A stretch of 64,000 nucleotides of DNA from Owenweeksia sp965229445 (lineage in GTDB: Bacteria > Bacteroidota > Bacteroidia > Flavobacteriales > Schleiferiaceae), in the NCBI GenBank assembly GCA_965229445.1, contig OZ245876.1, positions 372,001 to 436,000 on the forward strand. Reading direction: 5' to 3'. The notes below the pieces were generated by a model that had not been told where the DNA came from, did not search any database, and was given only the letters and a program-made list of their open reading frames with translations. Numbering within the stretch: position 1 is the stretch's first letter; each line of letters begins with the position of its first letter. Below are positions 1 through 8,936 of this stretch, one piece after another. A program made the translations under genes and the position numbers.

Positions 1-2261
1 TTTACCTATCTGGAAATGGCGGCTCCTTCAGCAACAGCTTTGATTTATCGGGCAACTTGGCCTCCGGTGATGTATATGTGATTACGACAGATCAAGCTGA
101 CCCAGCAATGTTGGCCGTTGCCGATACCGCCCTGTCTTTTCCTAGTGTAGCGCATTTCAATGGAGACGACGCGCTGTTCTTGGTGGATACGGTTATGGGA
201 GATACCATTGATATTATTGGAGTTATTGGCGTCGATCCCGGTAGCAGTTGGCCGGTAGGAACCGGATCAACAGCCAACCATACGCTGGTGAGAAACGCTA
301 GCGTTGATAAGGGTCAGACAGACTGGTCCGTAGGGGCAACCGAATGGATGGTAAATCCTCAAAATACTTTCAGCTTTTTCGGTAGTCATTCGTCTAACTG
401 CTTGGCCCCCAGTGTTCCTACTGTAGAGTTTGCCATAACCAGCCTAATGGTTCAGGAGAATGTAGGCAGCTTTGACGTCAACCTGCTTATCTCGCCTACA
501 TCGGCAACCGCTGATACGATTACCCTGCAATTTTTGCCTGGGGTAGATCTTGATACCAATGATGGAAATACCACTCCGGCAGTAGATACTGCTACCGGTA
601 TTATGACCTTGATTGTGCCGGCTGGAGCAGATACCGCCTCTTTCGTCATGAATATCATCGACGATGCACTGGTAGAGAATAACGAAACTCTTTTCGTTTA
701 TATGTCTGCAGTATCTTCCGGTCTGAACATTGGAACAGACTCTAGCTTCACTATGATCATTGAGGCCAATGATGCGTTAATCCCAACATATAACATTGGC
801 GATGTAAAATCTGTGGATGCCAACGGTGAACCAGATTCCATTAACGTATATATGAAGCTGCACGGAATTGTTTATACCGATGACTTTGATGGCAACGCCG
901 GACTGAGTTTTTATATCTATGACCACACCGGTGGCATTAACGTCTTTAACTTCAATGATGTTGACGCTTATGGAGTAACACGTGGCGATTCCATTCGCGT
1001 GGTTGGAGAATTAGACTTTTTTAACGGATTAATTGAATTGTTTCCAGACTCAATAACTGTACTCAGTACAGGCCATAGTATCAAAGATCCTATGGTGGTT
1101 TCCAGGTTGGATGAAAGCACCGAAGGGGAGTTTATCAGAATGAATGCCTGGTATTTTGCGGATACCTCTCAATGGAATGGCTCGGGTAGCAGTTTCAACA
1201 TCGATATCACCAATGGCGTTGACACCTTTGTGATGCGTGTAGATAGCGATATAGACCTGGCAAGTATGCCTTTACCAACCGCAGGATTGTTTGATGTGAT
1301 GGGAGCAGGAGCACAATTTGATGCCAGTTCGCCCTATCTGGAAAACTATCAGATTTTTCCGCGCGATGCTAGTGACCTCATGCCAATTCCGGTTTACAAT
1401 ATTGCTGATGTTACTACTACGGATGCCAACGGTGTAGCAGATAGTTTAGACGTTAAAACCATTTTATACGGCGTGGTTTATAGCGATGATTTTGATGAAA
1501 ATAATGGGTATAGCTTCTTTGTATATGATAATACCGGAGGAATCAATGTTTTTAACTTTAGTGATGTAAGCGGTTACACACCAACCAGAGGTGACTCCTT
1601 GATGATGTTGGGTGAAATTGGCCAGTTTAGAGGTTTAACAGAACTTATCGTTGATTCTATTAGCGTTCTATCTACAGGGATCACCTTAAAACAACCTCAG
1701 CTCGTGAGTGTTTTGGATGAGAGCACCGAAGGAGAATATATTCAGATGGACAACTGGGTATTTGTGGATACAACACAATGGACCACGGGATCTGGCAGCG
1801 GTGGTTTCAATGTGGATATCACTAATGGAACAGATACCTTCGTGATGAGGATTGATGCCGCTACCGATCTATATAATATGGCCATACCAACCACAGACAC
1901 CTTCACTGTAATTGGTGCTGGTGCTCAGTTTTCATTTAGTAGCCCGGCGCTTGATGGATATCAAATTTTTCCTCGTGATAGCGCCGATATTATTCCCAAT
2001 GGTAGTATTGGCTTGAGAGAGTTAGGCGGGGTAGAATTTGGGTTATATCCCAACCCTGCACATAATAGTGTTACCATTTATTCTGGAAGCAATTCAGACA
2101 AGCTTGTGGAAATCTATAGTCTTTCCGGCAAAATGATTAAGAGCTTCAAGAGCCATAGCAAGACGGAGATCATTGATCTGCAGGGTCTTCCTAAAGGGGT
2201 GTATTTAGTAAGCATAGTTAAGGAGGGTACCAGATCCACCCGGAGACTTATTATTGACTAA
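1..2261 (+). CDS. T9SS-secreted lamin-tail/OB-fold repeat protein, 5' end missing
   Basis: The frame is open to the left edge (first whole codon at base 3), so the N-terminus and signal peptide lie outside the window. The first 130 or so residues look like a lamin-tail domain (a G-D-V-Y-V-I core ending near a SHSSNC segment). A Calx-beta-like stretch follows, then two tandem repeats of about 200 residues. Each repeat begins with a YNI-D-V segment, has a TGGINVFNF core with a following R-GDS, and later DESTEGE; they resemble the OB-like modules of extracellular nuclease-type proteins. The last ~75 residues are a type A sorting domain (YPNPAHN, then PKGVYLVSI). This implies export by Sec, crossing of the outer membrane by T9SS, and surface attachment or release. 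No catalytic domain is visible in the part present; the missing N-terminus may hold one. Confidence 0.85.
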   Translation, partial: YLSGNGGSFSNSFDLSGNLASGDVYVITTDQADPAMLAVADTALSFPSVAHFNGDDALFLVDTVMGDTIDIIGVIGVDPGSSWPVGTGSTANHTLVRNASVDKGQTDWSVGATEWMVNPQNTFSFFGSHSSNCLAPSVPTVEFAITSLMVQENVGSFDVNLLISPTSATADTITLQFLPGVDLDTNDGNTTPAVDTATGIMTLIVPAGADTASFVMNIIDDALVENNETLFVYMSAVSSGLNIGTDSSFTMIIEANDALIPTYNIGDVKSVDANGEPDSINVYMKLHGIVYTDDFDGNAGLSFYIYDHTGGINVFNFNDVDAYGVTRGDSIRVVGELDFFNGLIELFPDSITVLSTGHSIKDPMVVSRLDESTEGEFIRMNAWYFADTSQWNGSGSSFNIDITNGVDTFVMRVDSDIDLASMPLPTAGLFDVMGAGAQFDASSPYLENYQIFPRDASDLMPIPVYNIADVTTTDANGVADSLDVKTILYGVVYSDDFDENNGYSFFVYDNTGGINVFNFSDVSGYTPTRGDSLMMLGEIGQFRGLTELIVDSISVLSTGITLKQPQLVSVLDESTEGEYIQMDNWVFVDTTQWTTGSGSGGFNVDITNGTDTFVMRIDAATDLYNMAIPTTDTFTVIGAGAQFSFSSPALDGYQIFPRDSADIIPNGSIGLRELGGVEFGLYPNPAHNSVTIYSGSNSDKLVEIYSLSGKMIKSFKSHSKTEIIDLQGLPKGVYLVSIVKEGTRSTRRLIID

Positions 2262-2279
2262 TATTAGTTAACATGTGTT

Positions 2280-2323
2280 CAAAGGTGGATATCTGAAAAC
2301 TCAGGTATTCACCTTTGTCTTTT
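2280..2323 (+). terminator. Intrinsic terminator after the T9SS protein
   Basis: A long hairpin (CAAAGGTG... arm at 2280-2296, CACCTTTG-ending arm at 2301-2317, with a few G-U pairs and a four-base loop) is followed by a short T-rich stretch. It sits between the T9SS gene and the transporter gene. Confidence 0.6.
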
Positions 2324-2334
2324 ATAGTAGCTAG

Positions 2335-4062
2335 ATGAGCTTTGACCTCTTTGATTTTCTATCGCTAATTGGAGCCCTCGGACTCTTCATCTACGGGATG
2401 AAGGTAATGAGCGATGCTATCCAAAAGGTGGCAGGGGTTAAGCTTAGGGAGATTTTAGAGCTGATGACTTCCAAGAGAATTCTCGGTTTATCTACCGGCT
2501 TGCTCATCACCGGCTTGGTTCAATCATCATCTGCCACTACGGTCATGGTGGTGAGCTTTGCCAATGCAGGTTTGTTGACTTTGGTTGAGTCTATTGGTGT
2601 TATTATGGGAGCCAATATAGGTACCACCATAACCGGTTGGATAATCTCTGAGTTGGGTCTCGGCCGATTTAGTATTTCTTCAATCAGTTTACCGATACTC
2701 GCCATTGGCTTTCCCCTTATGTTTAGTGGTAAAGAACGATTGAAAATTTGGGGTGAAGTGCTGGTGGGCTTTGCCATCCTCTTTTTGGGTCTTAGCTTTA
2801 TGCAGGACTCAGTGAGCGGGTTGAGAAATGAAGACTTGCTCAGCTGGATCCAGGAGTATAATTATACAGATCGCCCTTACTTCTTTCAGATCCCGATTAT
2901 AATGCTCTTCATATTGGTTGGAGTGATAATCACTGCGGTAGTTCAATCTTCAAGTGCAGCCATGGCACTCGTTTTGGTAATGACATATCAGGGTTGGATA
3001 AGTTTTCCTTTGGCGGCGGCGATCATTTTAGGAGAGAATATTGGGACAACGATCACGGCAAATCTGGCGGCTCTCGTCGGTAATGTTCACGCAAAGCGAA
3101 CGGCCCGGGTGCATTTCCTAATAAATCTGTTGGGGGTTTGTTGGATGCTGTTGGTGTTTCCTTGGTTTTTAAAATTGACCGCCTCTGTTTTGGTCTTTTT
3201 TGGCAGTCTTGATCCTTTCACGGCAATGGATGGAATACCCAGAGCACTTGCATTGTTCCACACCCTTTTTAACGTGGCGAATGTACTTCTCCTCATTGGT
3301 TTTACCAGGAAGCTGGCTAAGCTGGCCATACGGATTACACCTAGTAGAAATATTGATGACGAGCAATTTAGTCTTGATTATATCGGAACTGGTTTACTCG
3401 AAACATCAGAGCTTTCCATAGTAGAGGCGCGCCAGGAGCTAGTGAAGTTTGCAGATATTGTGAGACGAGCGTTTCGCTACATCCCCATGTTGATTACCGT
3501 GATGGACGATAGGAAGTTGGATTTGTACAATAGGCAAATTCACAAGTATGAGGATATGACAGACCAAATGGAGTTGGAAATCACCTCCTACTTGAGTCAG
3601 GCATCAAAGAACGAGCTTTCGCTTGACGCTTCTGAAAGTGTAAGGATGATGATAAATATTGCCAATTATCTTGAACGCATCGGAGATATTTATGTAGAGA
3701 TCAGCCGCAGCCTTAACAATCGGAAAAAGCAGAAAGCATATTTTACACAGGAAATGCGTGATAGAATTATGCAGCTCTCGGATCTGGTGGCTCGCGCTTT
3801 AGATCAAATGGTCAGCAATCTGGGAGCGACTGAAAAGCTGGTTGATTTTGACGCAGCTGAATCACTGGAAAAGGAGATTAATGAAATGTATCTTGATCTG
3901 AGGGATGAATACATTAAGAAGGTGGAGAAAGGAAAGTTTAGATTGAGAAGCGGCATGTATTACAGTGACCTCTTAGCAGAATTAGAACGGATAGCCGATC
4001 ACGCTGCCTTGGTTAGTGAGGCTCTCAATAAGACCAAACAAGGACAATCTATTGCTGAATAA
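2335..4062 (+). CDS. Na/Pi cotransporter family protein with PhoU-like C-terminus
   Basis: The 575-residue protein has the Na+/phosphate cotransporter (NptA/YjbB, PF02690) layout: two inverted hydrophobic repeats, each with a QSSSA signature (about residues 63-68 and 204-208), and about eight membrane segments up to residue 330. The C-terminal 230 residues are soluble, helical and PhoU-like (ERIGDIY and ELERIADHA segments). The family exports or imports phosphate with sodium; the direction cannot be read from sequence. The ATG at 2335 follows the terminator by about 10 bases. The 3' end overlaps the convergent lipoprotein gene by 14 bases. Confidence 0.9.
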   Translation: MSFDLFDFLSLIGALGLFIYGMKVMSDAIQKVAGVKLREILELMTSKRILGLSTGLLITGLVQSSSATTVMVVSFANAGLLTLVESIGVIMGANIGTTITGWIISELGLGRFSISSISLPILAIGFPLMFSGKERLKIWGEVLVGFAILFLGLSFMQDSVSGLRNEDLLSWIQEYNYTDRPYFFQIPIIMLFILVGVIITAVVQSSSAAMALVLVMTYQGWISFPLAAAIILGENIGTTITANLAALVGNVHAKRTARVHFLINLLGVCWMLLVFPWFLKLTASVLVFFGSLDPFTAMDGIPRALALFHTLFNVANVLLLIGFTRKLAKLAIRITPSRNIDDEQFSLDYIGTGLLETSELSIVEARQELVKFADIVRRAFRYIPMLITVMDDRKLDLYNRQIHKYEDMTDQMELEITSYLSQASKNELSLDASESVRMMINIANYLERIGDIYVEISRSLNNRKKQKAYFTQEMRDRIMQLSDLVARALDQMVSNLGATEKLVDFDAAESLEKEINEMYLDLRDEYIKKVEKGKFRLRSGMYYSDLLAELERIADHAALVSEALNKTKQGQSIAE

Positions 4063-4573
4063 AAATAGAAGGCGAAAAAGCCATATTACTCTTGTTGCCC
4101 GATCTATCCTGCAAAAGCAGCTCAAATTTTACGGAGTCCACGCCGGCATTTTGAGGTAAACCGGTAAAGTTAAATCGCAACTCAATTTCTCCTTCCAGGG
4201 TTTTGTTTTGTCCTTCCGGAGTTAAGTCTGGCAAGTAGTTGTGAAAGGGAAGGCATGAATCTACCGGAAAAACTTCTACAAAGGTTCCACTTACCTTCTC
4301 AAAGTACCGGATGTACATATCGAAATCTTTAATGAACTGGTCGTATTCTGATTCACAATCAAAATCTGATTCTTCGCGCCCAACATCTCCATCACCATCC
4401 GTAAAATAAGTGGTCATAATCACCTTACTATTATTGGTGTTGGGATCTACTTCATATTCATGACTACGCCATTCCAAATAAGGCGTATCTTCAAATTTGG
4501 GATCATCCTTACAAGATGTCACCACCACCATCATCGGGCATATTAAGAATACTATTTTTGACAATCTAAGCAT
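4049..4573 (-). CDS. Hypothetical lipoprotein
   Basis: This 174-residue protein has a lipoprotein signal peptide ending in VVTSC, so it is probably lipid-anchored in the outer or inner membrane. The mature part has a DGDGDVG acidic loop and reads as beta-rich. I do not recognise a characterised family. It is divergent from the LuxE-like gene, with 32 bases between starts, and overlaps the 3' end of the Na/Pi transporter. Confidence 0.75.
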   Translation of the reverse strand: MLRLSKIVFLICPMMVVVTSCKDDPKFEDTPYLEWRSHEYEVDPNTNNSKVIMTTYFTDGDGDVGREESDFDCESEYDQFIKDFDMYIRYFEKVSGTFVEVFPVDSCLPFHNYLPDLTPEGQNKTLEGEIELRFNFTGLPQNAGVDSVKFELLLQDRSGNKSNMAFSPSIFIQQ

Positions 4574-4605
4574 GCTTGCTAATTAACGCCAATTGACCCA
4601 TTATC

Positions 4606-5598
4606 TTGTTGGACATAGCTAATTTCAAAAATAGGCTTTTTGACCTTGAATCTGAGGATCAATTCCTGGCATTGGCGCTGGAGGTTTTTAAGTATCAAGC
4701 ACATGCTAATCCGGTATATGCACAATTCCTGGATAAATTGAATAAATCTGCGGAAGAAGTAAAGGCTTTAGAAGCCATTCCATTTTTACCCATTTCTTTC
4801 TTTAAAAAACACAAAGTGGTTACTGGGAATAATCCCGTAGAAGAAGTTTTTACCAGCTCGGCAACTGGAGGGAAGGGCATTAGCCAACATTATGTGGCAG
4901 ACATAAAACTATACCAAAAGAGTTTTTTAAAAGGATTTGAAAATTTCTACGGCCCGGTAAGCAATTATTGTGTGCTGGCCCTTTTGCCCTCATACCTGGA
5001 GCGAACGGGATCCTCATTAATTTTCATGGCAAAGAACTTCATTGACCTGTCTCATGATTCGGATAGTGGTTTTTATTTGAACAACCTGAATGATTTGTAT
5101 AAGCTGTTGCTGCAGAAAATTGAGCAAAAGTCTCCCGTGCTGTTGCTGGGGGTAAGCTTTGCCCTGCTAGATCTCGCTGAAACCTATCAACTACCACCGA
5201 ATAACATGATCATAATGGAGACCGGGGGTATGAAAGGGCGACGAAGGGAAATGATCCGATCTGAATTACATGCCACCCTCTCGTCTAAACTGGGAGTGCC
5301 TAAAATTCACTCAGAATATGGTATGACGGAGATGCTGTCGCAAGCTTACTCCTCAGGTGATGGTAAATTTAAGACACCGCCCTGGATGAAAATTTTAATT
5401 CGAGAAACAGATGATCCTTTTTCCTATTGTGCTCCTGGAAAGACAGGTGGCATTAATGTTGTAGATTTTGCTAATATTGACAGTTGTTCGTTTCTTGAAA
5501 CTCAGGATCTTGGCCGACAGCATCACCAGGGTACTTTTGAGGTGATGGGCAGATTTGATAATTCTGAAATTAGAGGTTGTAATCTTTTGGTAATATGA
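4606..5598 (+). CDS. LuxE-like acyl-protein synthetase / acyltransferase
   Basis: The 330-residue product matches the acyl-protein synthetase LuxE family (PF04443), an ANL-type adenylating fold: PFLPISFFKKH near the N-terminus, a TSSATGG nucleotide-binding loop near residue 85, and SEYGMTEM near residue 240 (the A5-like motif). Members activate a fatty or carboxylic acid for transfer to a protein or reductase. No luxC reductase is present here, so the substrate is unknown. An in-frame TGA lies at 4594-4596 and no ATG follows it nearby, so the start is TTG at 4606 or 4609. The stop overlaps the next gene's start (ATGA), indicating translational coupling. Confidence 0.8.
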   Translation: MLDIANFKNRLFDLESEDQFLALALEVFKYQAHANPVYAQFLDKLNKSAEEVKALEAIPFLPISFFKKHKVVTGNNPVEEVFTSSATGGKGISQHYVADIKLYQKSFLKGFENFYGPVSNYCVLALLPSYLERTGSSLIFMAKNFIDLSHDSDSGFYLNNLNDLYKLLLQKIEQKSPVLLLGVSFALLDLAETYQLPPNNMIIMETGGMKGRRREMIRSELHATLSSKLGVPKIHSEYGMTEMLSQAYSSGDGKFKTPPWMKILIRETDDPFSYCAPGKTGGINVVDFANIDSCSFLETQDLGRQHHQGTFEVMGRFDNSEIRGCNLLVI

Positions 5599-6356
5599 TG
5601 CGCACTTACACTTTTATTCTTAGCCTATTTATGTTTTCTGCAGTTGGCTATGGTCAATTAGCGGAAGAGGAGGGAACGGAAGTCCTTGATGGAGTTCGGG
5701 GTGAAGCGATCTTTGAACTAGATCAGGGAGTAGCCATGTATTCTTTTGAACCTGAGGAGGGTTGGTATAAAATTCGGCGTGAGGTATTTATCCATCCGGA
5801 TGATATGGGTGAGGAAGGAGTTATTCCTAAGAACACCGAGTTGATGGATGAGGACAAGAACGTCATTGGGCGCACATTGGAAGATGTGAAAGTTGTGGAA
5901 GGAGAACTGGTGAAGAAAGCCAGAGGTTACCGACCATATCACGCTATAATAGAAGGCTACCTTTTTAAAACAAAGCTGGAAGATGGCTCAGCTCCGGAAG
6001 ATGCGATATCCAAAATTTTAGAGAACAAGAACAGAACTCAACAACTGGCAGCCTTTGAAGAGCTCTATGACACCTATAACTTTGAAGAGCGAAAGATTGA
6101 TGAATTCACGGTGAGGGTTATGCGTGAGGAACATAAAACCCTCAATCAGGAAAAGGACTTTAGGATCATGATAATCTTTCGGGGTGAAACCACCCCTTAT
6201 GCAGTTATCAGTAATGATCACAGCAATATAAGTGCACCAAAAGTGAAAATGATTGGTGGAGAAGACCCTTTCAAGATTCTGTATTTCTATAAGCCTCCGG
6301 CCAGGCAGCAGGAGCTAATAGAAGACACCATACTCTACACCTATCTGGCCTTGTAA
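5595..6356 (+). CDS. Secreted protein of unknown function, coupled to the LuxE-like gene
   Basis: The 253-residue protein starts with a Sec signal peptide (hydrophobic core ending AVGYGQ). The mature part is rich in charged residues; I recognise no domain. An early segment (VRREVFIHPDDM then D-V-K-V-V-E-G) could be an SH3-like beta fold, but this is a guess. It overlaps the LuxE-like gene by 4 bases (ATGATG; the second ATG is equally possible), so the two are likely made together. It ends 3 bases before the end of the convergent tyrS. Confidence 0.75.
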   Translation: MMRTYTFILSLFMFSAVGYGQLAEEEGTEVLDGVRGEAIFELDQGVAMYSFEPEEGWYKIRREVFIHPDDMGEEGVIPKNTELMDEDKNVIGRTLEDVKVVEGELVKKARGYRPYHAIIEGYLFKTKLEDGSAPEDAISKILENKNRTQQLAAFEELYDTYNFEERKIDEFTVRVMREEHKTLNQEKDFRIMIIFRGETTPYAVISNDHSNISAPKVKMIGGEDPFKILYFYKPPARQQELIEDTILYTYLAL

Positions 6357-6359
6357 ACA

Positions 6360-7640
6360 CTACCCGGCCAAAATCAAAAAGTAATTTTTCTTGCCCTTTT
6401 GTGCTAGTATATACCGATTGTTGATAAGGTCTTGCGCATCAACTTTCTGATTCAGCTGAACCTTGGTTTTGTTGATGCTAAATCCATTGTTCTGAATCAA
6501 TTTTCTAGCTTCTCCTCGCGAGGCAAAAATGTTGGTTTCTTCAGCACAGAAATCAAGTATGTCCAATCCCTGCTCCAGTAAATTCATGGGTATTTTAAAT
6601 TGAGGGACTCCCTTGAAAACCTCTAAGAAAGTCTTTTCGTCAAGTGCTCGCAATGATTCTTCGGTGGCTTTTCCAAAGAGAATCTGACTGGCTTGCTTTG
6701 CCTTATCCAATGCCTCTTGTGAATGGACCCTGATCGTAATTTCATCTGCCAGGGCATTTTGAAGAATGCGCTCATGAGGCGCTGCTTTATGTCTATTGAT
6801 TATGGATTCAATTTCCTCCTTATTTAAAAGAGAGAATATTTTTATATAATTTTCTGCATCCTCATCCGCAGCATTTAGCCAGAATTGATAAAAAGCATAA
6901 GGAGAAGTCTTTGCCGGATCCAGCCAGATATTACCTCCCGCAGATTTGCCAAACTTCGTGCCGTCAGACTTTTTGATTAACGGAGTTGTCAGGGCATAAG
7001 ATTCGCCACCTCCCAGGCGTCGGATTAGCTCTGTGCCCGTCGTAATATTGCCCCACTGATCGCTTCCACCCATCTGTAGTTTTACTCCGTGTTCAGAGTT
7101 GAGGTAATGAAAGTCATATCCTTGAATCAGTTGATAGGAGAATTCTGTAAAAGACATACCTGTATCTATGCGGTTTTTCACAGAATCTTTGGCGAGCATG
7201 TAGTTGATGGTGATATGCTTGCCTATATCACGAATGAATTCTAACAAGTGAAACTCTTTAAACCAATCGTAATTGTTTACAATCACTGCCGCATTATCGC
7301 CTGAATTAAAATCAAGGAATTTTTCCAGCTGGGCTTTTTGGCAATCTAAATTGTGATTGAGAATTTCTTCTGATAACAGATTTCTTTCCTCTGATTTACC
7401 GGAGGGGTCGCCTACCATTCCTGTAGCACCACCAACCAGGGCATAGGGTTTATGTCCGGCACGTTGAAAATGGACCAGAGTCATTATTTGTACAAGGTTT
7501 CCAACACCTAGCGAATCTGCCGTGGGATCAAATCCAATATAGCCCGATACCATTTCCTTTTGAAGGATCTCTTCCGTTCCAGGTATCATATCATGGAGCA
7601 TTCCTCGCCACCTTAATTCTTCTACAAAGTTTTTAAGCAT
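6360..7640 (-). CDS. tyrS: Tyrosine--tRNA ligase
   Basis: A 426-residue class Ic aminoacyl-tRNA synthetase that charges tRNA-Tyr in the cytoplasm. Visible signatures are GYIGFDPTADSLGVGNL (HIGH region, about residues 36-52), the GGSDQWGN tyrosine pocket, KFGKS near residue 230 (the KMSKS loop in its TyrRS form), and a C-terminal S4-like RNA-binding domain from about residue 360. Length and order are normal for bacterial TyrRS. A good Bacteroidota promoter lies just upstream. Confidence 0.97.
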   Translation of the reverse strand: MLKNFVEELRWRGMLHDMIPGTEEILQKEMVSGYIGFDPTADSLGVGNLVQIMTLVHFQRAGHKPYALVGGATGMVGDPSGKSEERNLLSEEILNHNLDCQKAQLEKFLDFNSGDNAAVIVNNYDWFKEFHLLEFIRDIGKHITINYMLAKDSVKNRIDTGMSFTEFSYQLIQGYDFHYLNSEHGVKLQMGGSDQWGNITTGTELIRRLGGGESYALTTPLIKKSDGTKFGKSAGGNIWLDPAKTSPYAFYQFWLNAADEDAENYIKIFSLLNKEEIESIINRHKAAPHERILQNALADEITIRVHSQEALDKAKQASQILFGKATEESLRALDEKTFLEVFKGVPQFKIPMNLLEQGLDILDFCAEETNIFASRGEARKLIQNNGFSINKTKVQLNQKVDAQDLINNRYILAQKGKKNYFLILAG

Positions 7641-7671
7641 CAGGCTACCTATATTTTCTGCTAATGAGCGG

Positions 7672-7702
7672 CAAAAATATAACTTCGCTCCTGCCTAAAC
7701 AA
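7672..7702 (-). promoter_or_regulatory. Promoter of tyrS (TTG-N20-TATTTTTG)
   Basis: Read on the minus strand, TTG (complement of 7700-7702) is followed after 20 bases by TATTTTTG (complement of 7672-7679), which fits the Bacteroidota TTG / TAnnTTTG promoter. It lies about 32 bases upstream of the tyrS ATG and just ahead of the divergent epimerase gene. Confidence 0.65.
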
Positions 7703-7709
7703 AGAGCTT

Positions 7710-8729
7710 TTGTCTAAAAGAATACTGATTACGGGTGGTACAGGCATGTTAGGTACCGAGTTGATCCTCCAATTAGCGGATGGGGAGGATCAGATTGTGG
7801 CTACTTATCGCTCTGAGGCGAAACTGGATTTTGCCAAAAATCAGTTCAAACTCCTTGGTGATGAGGATCTAAGGATATTTGACAGCGTAGATTGGCAATG
7901 TTGTGATCTGTTGGATATACCAAGATTGGAGGAGATCCTGCCAGGAATTCACCGGATATACCATTGTGCAGCTTTGGTGAGTTTTGATGCTGCCGATGAT
8001 GATATGTTAATTTACAATAACGTTCGCGCCACCGCGAATCTGATGAATTTTGCCAGGGAGTGTGGGGTTGAGAAGGTAGTCCATGTAAGCAGTGTTGCTG
8101 CCTTTGGAAGAAACTCAAGGGGTACTTTAATTGATGAAAATAGTGAATGGTCAGGAAAGAAGGGGAATTCCGTCTATGCGCGCAGCAAGTATCAGGCAGA
8201 GTTAGAAGCCTGGCGGGCTCATGAGGAGGGATTGCCCTTGGTGGTCGTCAACCCATCAATTATTATAGGAGCAGGTGATTGGTGGAATGGCAGTTCCGCC
8301 CTGATAGGAAAGGTTGCTCGTGGTTTCAAGTTTTATTCAGAAGGTATAAATGCCTTCGTTGATGTTCGGGATGTTGCGGCTATCACGATTAAATTGATGA
8401 AGAGTGAGATCGTGGGAGAACGCTATGCGCTGATGTCAGAAAACTTAAGTTATAAGGAAGTGTTTTACATGATTGCAGATGAGCTAAAGGTTCCACCACC
8501 GTCCATTAAGGCCAAGCCATGGATGGGTGCCATTGTTTGGCGGATAGAGAAAATACGTTCATGGCTAACTGGAAAAAGCCCCATGCTCACTCCTGATACA
8601 GTTCACACCTCTTTTCAGAAGAACTTCTACACTCACAATAAGGTAAATAAGAGATTGGGTTTTGAATTTCGTCCCGTAAAAGAGACCATTGAGCATTTCG
8701 TAGAAATTTATAAGAAATCAGAAAAATAG
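7710..8729 (+). CDS. NAD-dependent epimerase/dehydratase family protein
   Basis: The 339-residue protein is an extended short-chain dehydrogenase: GGTGMLG near residues 8-14 is the NAD(P)-binding glycine motif, and the catalytic SxnYxxxK appears as YARSKYQAE around residues 151-159 after a VSSVAAFG strand. It resembles dihydroflavonol 4-reductase/cinnamoyl-CoA-reductase-like and sugar-epimerase-like members; the substrate is unknown. The start is TTG at 7710, because no ATG lies at the right place before the glycine motif. Confidence 0.88.
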   Translation: MSKRILITGGTGMLGTELILQLADGEDQIVATYRSEAKLDFAKNQFKLLGDEDLRIFDSVDWQCCDLLDIPRLEEILPGIHRIYHCAALVSFDAADDDMLIYNNVRATANLMNFARECGVEKVVHVSSVAAFGRNSRGTLIDENSEWSGKKGNSVYARSKYQAELEAWRAHEEGLPLVVVNPSIIIGAGDWWNGSSALIGKVARGFKFYSEGINAFVDVRDVAAITIKLMKSEIVGERYALMSENLSYKEVFYMIADELKVPPPSIKAKPWMGAIVWRIEKIRSWLTGKSPMLTPDTVHTSFQKNFYTHNKVNKRLGFEFRPVKETIEHFVEIYKKSEK

Positions 8730-8923
8730 ACTGGTATTTATCTTGCGCCATGCGGTGGATAGTGGTGTGGCGAATGAGGCCATATCTGAATTAGGCAGAT
8801 CCTAACCCATGCCACTTGATTCAAAGTTTCATTCATAAACCCATTTGATATGTTGGTGGACATATGACATAGTTCCGTCAATTTTGTATTGGATCAGACG
8901 TAGAAAATTGCGACTTTAATGTT

Positions 8924-8936
8924 GGGGACAGCGGGT
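8924..8936 (+). repeat. Left half of palindromic repeat A, split by the IS481 element
   Basis: Bases 8924-8936 (GGGGACAGCGGGT) match the left part of the 22-bp palindrome at 27851-27872 read in reverse. The right part resumes at 10219. The last five bases, CGGGT, are repeated at 10219-10223. Confidence 0.8.
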
